Source: Paraphaeosphaeria minitans (taxonomy: Eukaryota > Ascomycota > Dothideomycetes > Pleosporales > Didymosphaeriaceae). Taken from it: 64,000 bases of DNA. The translations under genes and the position numbers were made by a program. The notes beneath the pieces are model-generated. The model made no database searches. It was not told the origin of the DNA and was given only the letters and a program-made list of their open reading frames with translations. Of this stretch, positions 57,610-64,000 are shown one piece after another. The number at the start of each line of letters is the position of its first letter. Position 1 is the stretch's first letter. The stretch lies in contig WJXW01000008.1 in NCBI GenBank assembly GCA_015832175.1, forward strand, positions 558,001 to 622,000. The letters are read 5' to 3'.

Positions 57610-60600
57610 TTTAATTACTGTTAAAGAAAAGGCATAGCTCTTCTAGTAAAGCTAAGAGTCTATAAAATTAAAGTAATCCTGTAAATTCCTTATACTAAAG
57701 AAGTAGTAAATCTCTTAAGCTATATAAAGCTTAATTTAATCTTATACACTTTCTTAGCTTTTTAAAACTATTAGGTAATTTACAAGTTACTAGATTAGTA
57801 ACTATAATAAAAGTATTTAGAAACGCTTCTACTATATTAAATTATAAGATTTCTAGATTGAATTCTGCTGCTAGAGCTATAGCTAATTAAAAAGATCTTA
57901 CTACTAGGGTAGTAGTATAAGTAGAGTAGAGAGTATTCTTTTTCTAAAGATCTCCTTTTATAATAATTTAAGCTTTACATTTTTTAAAGTATCTATTTTA
58001 ATTAAACTTATAGGTAAAGACTTACTTTAAAGGGAGTAGTTACTTTAACACCTCTAATTATTTAATCTCTATCTAGGTACCTTTATCTTATAAAGTTAAG
58101 ATCTCTTTATAAGCGGCAAGAAAGAATAGCTTCCTATATAAATAATTATAAAGGTGTTTCTATAGGGTTAGCTTTGGTGTAAGCTTGTCTCTATAAGTCT
58201 AAGCTATATAAGACGCTCTAGGCGCCTTTCTAAATATAGAAGTGAATACTATTATATTTAGTGTAATATATTCTTCTTACTTAGACTAGGCCTCTACTGC
58301 TTTTAGTATAAACGTGTGCTCTAATATTATATTAAGATTACTTTAAAGATAATTAGTAATTAGTGTATAAGCACCTAGCTTCTACCTACCTCTTAGCTAA
58401 TTATTTTAATTATTTTACTTCCTTAATCTTTGTAATAGTAGATAGTAATTTATTAGTTAGTTAATTTCTAGTGCTTTACTACAATTTTGCCTACTTATTC
58501 TACTTGCCTTTAGATAGATCTGCCTTTACCTTTAGCGTGCTAGTAGGTTATCTACTTTATCTAGCGTAATTAAGTTATCTGCGCTAGGTTAATTAGTAAC
58601 CTAATTAGTTTCTACTAATAAATAGGGTATTAAATTCTTAGATTCTAGCGGGCTAGCCCTCCTAGTAGTGTTCTAGTGGCTGCTAGATATCTCTTAATTA
58701 CTTAACAGATTACCCCTAAGATTACCTAGCTCTAGTATCTAATTAGGGGTTATAAGTCCTATACTTTCTTTCCTACTTAAGTAAATTCTTAGCTGCTAGC
58801 TAGCTAAGCCTATAGCTCGCTTAGTAGTAGGTACTTTAGGTTCCTAATTACTTAGCTAGCCTACTTTGCTTTTAATTACCTAAGGGTTACCTATAAGTCT
58901 AGTAGTAGTTCTTATATACTTATTTATTTTAGGAAGAATATTAAGCGCATTTTTATACGCTTCTCTTAGATTGTTTAGCTCTCTTTTTTAGAGGCTTTCT
59001 ACTATTTTTAATACTTCTATTTTTAGAATAGATTATTCCTCTAATCTTTTATAGAATAAGGACTTATTAAACTTTACATTTTGTGTAGTAATTACCTAAT
59101 TAAGCTAGAGAATCTATATTTAGTAGATATTAGAAGCTTTATAGCCTACTAGGTATTTAATATAGCCCTTAGGATTTACTTTAAATCCTTTTCTATCTTA
59201 CTTAGCTGTACACTTTTAATTTAAAGAGTAAGCTTAGTAGCTATAGGCGTAGATAGCACTCTAGTTTAGATAAAGATTAGCTGTCCTATATTGTGTTTTT
59301 ACTAGTTTAAAATAACGAAAATATTATCTAAACTAAGTATCTAACGTTTTATTAGGTGATTAATAGCCTAATACTAGGCTAGGAATTATTTTTTAGAGCT
59401 AGTATGCTGCTTGTATAATCTTAGGCTAGAGATTTAATAGTAGATTTGCGCTTATTTGTATTTTAATTACTTTTATTATAAGCTCTTAGCCTACTCTTTC
59501 TATAGCGCTATTAGGCTTATATATATAGGGCGGTGGTCTGCTAATTGTTATCTTTTCCTAATTAGCCTAAAATTTGTACTAGAATTTCCCTCTCTATAGA
59601 AGTGTTGCTGTATTATTGTCTTAGTAGATTTTTGTAATTTAAAGCTTGTATTTTATATTAATAAGAGCTAAGAAATCCTACTATACTTTTATTATTTTAG
59701 AAAGCGTCTTTGTTTTAAGATTAAAAATATAAAGTTTTTTACTAAAATCTTCTTTAATTAGTAAAACCTAGTTTTCTCTATTTTAAGCAGTGGCCATATT
59801 AAATAGATCTTAGAATAATAAGTGAAATAGCCTAGGTAATTATTCTCTAGGTCTTTTAGAGATTACCTAGGTTACGTGTGTAGTAGTATAGTGCTTATAA
59901 TCTTTTCTTAATATTCTAGTAATCTTTACACCTTAGGCTGTAGTTACTAGAGCTTATAGGGCTCTACTTCCTATATGCCCTGCTTAAAGGTGCTAGAGGT
60001 CCTTAGAATCTAATCTTTTAATATTAACCTAAGATAATCCTTTAGTAGTTATACTTATAATAATTAGATAAGAGCGGATTAGCTTATATTATAGTAAAGT
60101 AAGGTTATACTTCTATCTTAGGTCTACTAAAATAACACTTTATTTTAGGCTTCTAATTCTAAGGGTGTAATCTAAACTAAGGTACTAAATCTTTGCTTTC
60201 TTTAAAAGAGCTTCTAATATAATATTTATATAAAAGCCTTCTACTACTTTTACTCCTTAGAGTAGTAGATTTTTTATAAATTTCTTATTTTTTCTATGTA
60301 AAGCGTTCTTAATTAGTCTATTACTAATTCCTAAGATTAGGAGGCTTTGTGTACCTGCCTTTACACTCTTGTTTAATAATTAAAACGTCCTAGGAATAAG
60401 TCTTTTGTGATTGTTAACTAGGTAAACTACTATAGCACTGTCTAGTATAGTATATTCTAATAGAGGATAAGTGTTAGAATGTAGAGTAGAGTAGACACCT
60501 AATGCTCTATTGTCTGTAGGTAGATTAAATAGGTTTAGTAGAGTAGTAGTAATACTACTAGGATACTTAATAGTCTTAGTAGAGGATTGTTTCTTATTCT

Positions 60601-61791
60601 ATCCTGCTTTTGTGATCGCATTATAAAGGTTTAACCACTTAGGCTACTTAAGTTAATTAAGAATTTCTAATTTTTCTTTATTAGTAAGATTAAATAATAA
60701 TATTCTATTCTAGGGTAATCTAGCTATTACGGTTTAAAGTCTTCAGCACTCTATTAGTTTCTATCTATAAGTATAGGGCTTATAGGGATAGTTTGGTTGT
60801 TTCTTTGTCTAATTAGACAAACTAGAACTATTAAAGTTAGTAGATTATCTTAATAATCTATTAAAAGTGGCAAATACCCTACTTATTTTATTAGAACTAG
60901 ATTAGATTAAATACTCTTAGATAAGCGCTAAAAATACTTTCCCTAGATTATCTAGTGTAATCTAATTCTATCTTAGCGTTTTATCCTAGATTAGCTGTTA
61001 GTTTATTAATTAGGCCTAATCTAGTGCTATACACGTAGTAATTATATCTAGGAAATTTTAGGTAGTAAGTAGTCTGCTAATTTCGCTAATTAAGTAGGTT
61101 TTTACTTTTTAATAGAGGAGCTGCTACTCTTTAAACTAGGTCTTAGGAGTTTGTCTTGCCTACTTAGCCTTTTTAAGATAAGCATAGTATAAAGCTTAAA
61201 TATTATTCTATATAGCTCCTTTATTTAGTGTAAGATCTTCCTTTAAGAGTTAAATTAGAGACTAAAGCGTAGTATAGCGTGTATTAACTAGAGTAATTAT
61301 AGTAGGAGTAAGTAGATTAGGCGATACTATAGCGTTTACCTAAGTCTAGAGATTCTGTATCTTAGTATAGTCTACTTACTAGTTTAAAACTACTGCTCTG
61401 TATTCTACTATTTGTAAAGGAAAGCTCTTTTTATCTATTTTATACTTAGTAAGCTCTGCTTTATATAATTAAATACTCGCTATAGAGGCTATATCTGTAA
61501 TTAGTAATAGTTTCTGTGGGAGTAGAGGTTATTCTAGCTTTATATAATTAATTGCTAGAGTGTTAATTACCTCTAGGTTAATTTAGTTCTACATTCCTTT
61601 TAAGTTTGCTTAGAATTAAAGCTAGACAAACTAGTAGGGCTAGCTAGCGTAATTAATAAGCTGTACTTCTGCTATTTTAACAATTTTTGTAATTAGAAAT
61701 AGAGAGGTTGTATTATAGAGAAGTTCTAAATAGAGTGTTATATAATAATTTAAGCGTTACTAAGTAGGTAGGGAGAATTATCTTACGTTCT

Positions 61792-61809
61792 AAGCGCTAG
61801 GCTTATAAC
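61792..61809 (-). other. Primer-binding site resembling initiator-tRNA anticodon region
   Basis: AAGCGCTAGGCTTATAAC lies immediately next to the right LTR. It closely resembles the anticodon stem-loop of fungal initiator Met-tRNA (core GCTAGGGCTCATAAC) with one base missing and one C-to-T change. Copia-type elements use a half initiator tRNA as primer, so this fits and sets the orientation. Confidence 0.75.
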
Positions 61810-62004
61810 TGTTGTAGTAAAAAGGGCTTAAACTATTATAGGATATTTAGGAGCAGAGTTGTAAAGAATATAAATAGCTAATTGTAGGAAAGCATACTAA
61901 AAGGGCAGACTATATACAAAAGAAACGAGCCTCTTGGCAAGAATTCCGTGATATAAATTAGTGGATCTAGAAAGAATCACGAAAGTGAGTGTTTTACTTC
62001 AACA
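61810..62004 (-). repeat. 5' LTR (right copy)
   Basis: 195 bases matching the left LTR at 54677-54871. It begins TGTTGTAG and ends TTCAACA on the plus strand. Confidence 0.93.
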
Positions 62005-62112
62005 TAAACTTATATATTTAGAATTAGAAGATTAGATCTAAAGGACCTAATAGGCCTAAGGTTAAAGTATATAAAATAAGGACATCTACTAGGATATAGT
62101 TTATAATATATT
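62005..62112 (-). repeat. Right arm of 108-bp inverted repeat
   Basis: Reverse complement of the left arm 54484-54591. Its first five bases are the TAAAC target duplication, so the copia element entered at the exact inner edge of this arm. Confidence 0.92.
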
Positions 62113-62164
62113 CTCTTAGTGTCTGTACAGTTTATTGTACAAATAGCACTAAGTAAAATAGGGG

Positions 62165-62312
62165 CCTGCCTACCTGTAGGGACCCGCACAAGGACCCACT
62201 ACTTAGGTTAGCGCTAAGAGGTAGAGACTTTATAAGGCCCTGCCTGCCTATAAGGACCTACACAAGGACCCACTACTTAGGTTAGCGCTAAGAGGCAGAG
62301 ACTTTATAAGGT
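62165..62312. repeat. 74-bp tandem duplication
   Basis: Two adjacent copies (starting at 62165 and 62239), each running from CCTGCC to ACTTTATAAGG. They differ by a few transitions. Confidence 0.92.
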
Positions 62313-62661
62313 CCTTAGTGCCCCTTTATATAATAGACAAGATATAATTAATTAAACCTACTTCTTACCCTTTACATAATAGTATACTATTAACCCTTAA
62401 ATACTTAATTATAGATTAAGCTAAACCTACACTAATTAATAGTTAATTCTTATTAACTATAAACTAGTAAGGTCTAAAGATAGAGCGCCCTATAAGCTAA
62501 ATACGTAGGCTCTATATTATTACCTTTACTAAAGATTAAATTTTAGATTATATAATAAGTAGAAATAAAGCGCGCATATTTATAAAGAGTTATATGATCT
62601 AGTCTAAGCTATTCTATAGAAAAGAAAGGAGATAGTAAACCCCCTTATAACCCTAAAAAAT

Positions 62662-62753
62662 ACGTTGCATAATTAAACTAGTAATAACTAAACGCAAACA
62701 CGTCGCACAATTAAACTAGTAATAACTAAATATAGACACGTTGCACAACTAAG
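62662..62753. repeat. 38-bp tandem repeat (ACGTTGCATAATTAAACTAG)
   Basis: Copies start at 62662, 62700 and 62738 (the last partial), each with ACGTYGCAYAAYTAA at the start. They lie in degraded repeat DNA. Confidence 0.88.
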
Positions 62754-63889
62754 AAAGATAACAATAATATGGCCTTAAGACTAGGAGACTTCCTAGAGAA
62801 ACTATAACCTAAGGACGTCGCGTAATAATTAATACTACCTCTTTAGTAAAAAGACGAAGTAATATAGCTTTAATAAGTAGAGGAAGTAATAAATATTAAA
62901 GCTATTACCTTAAGAGGAGAGATTATATAAAAGTACTAAGTAAATAAAGTAAATCTACACAGCCACCTACCCCTTTCTCTAAAATAGCTAAACACTTATA
63001 TAGTGTATATAATTACGTAATATTGCGTAAGCAGCCTTAAAGGTAAAGAGGTAATCTCTTCTTTACTAAAGATTTTAATAACTAGAAAGAGAGAATCTTT
63101 AATAAGATTAGTTATATAGTAAAAAGAGAGCTTATTACTTTTCTTATAAAAGAAGGCTTTATTACTACTAATACTATAATAAAGGACACTTATATAAAGA
63201 AACTCTTTAAACTATTACAGCTTAACTATAAGCTATAGACCCTTTATATAATAATATTATAACTGCAACCTAAACTGCTTCGCACAATCCTAATAATATA
63301 ACCTACACTATTTATAGGTAATATATATATATATAGAGCACAGCTGGGGCCTATCCCTATACATGCGAAGACAGAGACACTATATATAGAGCTACACTAG
63401 TAGTAGCAGCCAGAAATCTAGACTACTTTTACCTAATAAACCACATTGTACAAAGAGGCTAGACACTCCTAGTCTCTTTAATAACTAGGAGATTATACTT
63501 CTATCTAGCTAGACAAGATTATCCTTTTTTAGAAGGCTTAGAGTAAAGAGAATAACTACACTAGTAGGCTATATAATATTCTAGCAGACAAAACAAAAGT
63601 GTTTAGAGAACTATACTATAGGCTAGGTGTAAAGAGGAGGTATAGGCTAGAGGATAAAGGGTAACCTTCTAGACCTTCTAGTACCTTCTCTCCCCTAGTA
63701 CTAGTTACCTAGAATAGTAGAGACTAGAGTAATAGAGGGTAGATTGAACGTAGTTAAATAGAGCAATAAAACCTTAGGTATAGGCTTAGAATTACTATCT
63801 AGGATAGAGAGTACACGTAGAAGGTAACTCTCCTTATATACATACAGTAGAGATTCTAGAGTATTCTACTTAGTAATTCTCTACTATCT

Positions 63890-63990
63890 ATAACGTTACC
63901 TATAACGTCACCTATAACGTCACCTTATAACATCACCTATAACGTTACCTAGTATCTATAGGGCTATAACGTTATTATAACGTTATTATA
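63890..63990. repeat. Short tandem repeat (CCTATAACGTYA)
   Basis: Five or more 12-base units with small variations, then CTATAACGTTATTATAACGTTATTATAG to the window edge. The array may continue past the window. Confidence 0.85.
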
Positions 63991-64000
63991 GAAAGTTCTA

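Larger units (their letters stand above)
54677..62004 (-). mobile_element. Full-length RIP-inactivated Ty1/copia LTR retrotransposon
   Basis: A 7,328-bp element bounded by two 195-bp LTRs that begin TGTTG and end AACA. It is flanked by identical 5-base target duplications TAAAC at 54672-54676 and 62005-62009. Orientation is minus: the primer-binding-like site lies beside the right LTR, the purine-rich tract beside the left LTR, and a reverse-transcriptase box reads on the minus strand at 57581-57592. All coding capacity is destroyed by transitions. The reverse transcriptase lies unusually far from the 3' LTR (about 2.7 kb), so a long 3' region or nested DNA may be present. Confidence 0.92.
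53931..64000. other. AT-rich, RIP-degraded block
   Basis: From about 53.93 kb the composition changes abruptly: TA steps dominate, CA and TG are scarce, stops fill all six frames and no ORF above 60 codons remains beyond 54334. This is the signature of repeat-induced point mutation (C to T at CpA) in ascomycete transposons. The block holds the copia element at 54677-62004, an older inverted repeat and several short tandem repeats. The part from about 62340 onward is also degraded repeat DNA that I cannot assign to a family. Confidence 0.93.

Noticed and set aside
1..64000. CRISPR array, bacterial operon or biosynthetic cluster
   Set aside because: The arrays lack spacer structure, the genes have spliceosomal introns, and no core synthase gene is present.

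Overview
The window looks like a chromosomal segment of a filamentous ascomycete (Pezizomycotina, most likely a dothideomycete). The protein-coding genes have short GT-AG introns of about 45-106 bp. The protein families are typical of that group: two Zn2Cys6 regulators, a secreted GH11 xylanase, a GPI-type serine carboxypeptidase, a DUF2015 protein and Erf4. The last 10 kb is an extremely AT- and TpA-rich block of the kind left by repeat-induced point mutation (RIP). All exon models here are my own reading of splice sites and reading phase, without transcript data.

Layout. 0.5-11.6 kb: a patatin-like protein with altered motifs, a drug-transporter-type MFS permease, a small DUF2015 membrane protein divergent from ribosomal protein L28e, a small orphan ORF, a FAD-dependent oxidoreductase and a single-pass orphan. 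12-22 kb: a secreted lysine-rich protein with a possible LRAT/papain-like domain, an orphan, an S10 carboxypeptidase and a Zn2Cys6-ankyrin fusion. 22-35 kb: an ABHD11/Imo32-like mitochondrial hydrolase, the GH11 xylanase with a plausible promoter, a BAR-domain protein, a Zn2Cys6/fungal_trans regulator, an NAD-binding epimerase and the Sec1/Munc18 protein Vps45. 35-40.5 kb: the Erf4 gene embedded in a dense cluster of tandem repeats. 40.5-52.6 kb: a large DUF4203-type seven-helix protein, glutathione synthetase, a nuclear-looking orphan with two SUMO-interacting motifs, and 5-aminolevulinate synthase. 53.93-64 kb: RIP-degraded DNA with no intact gene.

The genes do not form an obvious pathway cluster; this is mostly a housekeeping and accessory mix. 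The clearest structural discovery is a complete but RIP-killed Ty1/copia element at 54677-62004 on the minus strand. It has two 195-bp LTRs, a 5-bp target duplication (TAAAC), a primer-binding site resembling the initiator-tRNA anticodon region, and a mutated reverse-transcriptase box. It sits inside a pre-existing 108-bp inverted repeat. The most interesting protein leads are the secreted Lys-rich H...NC protein, the Zn2Cys6-ankyrin fusion and the altered patatin.
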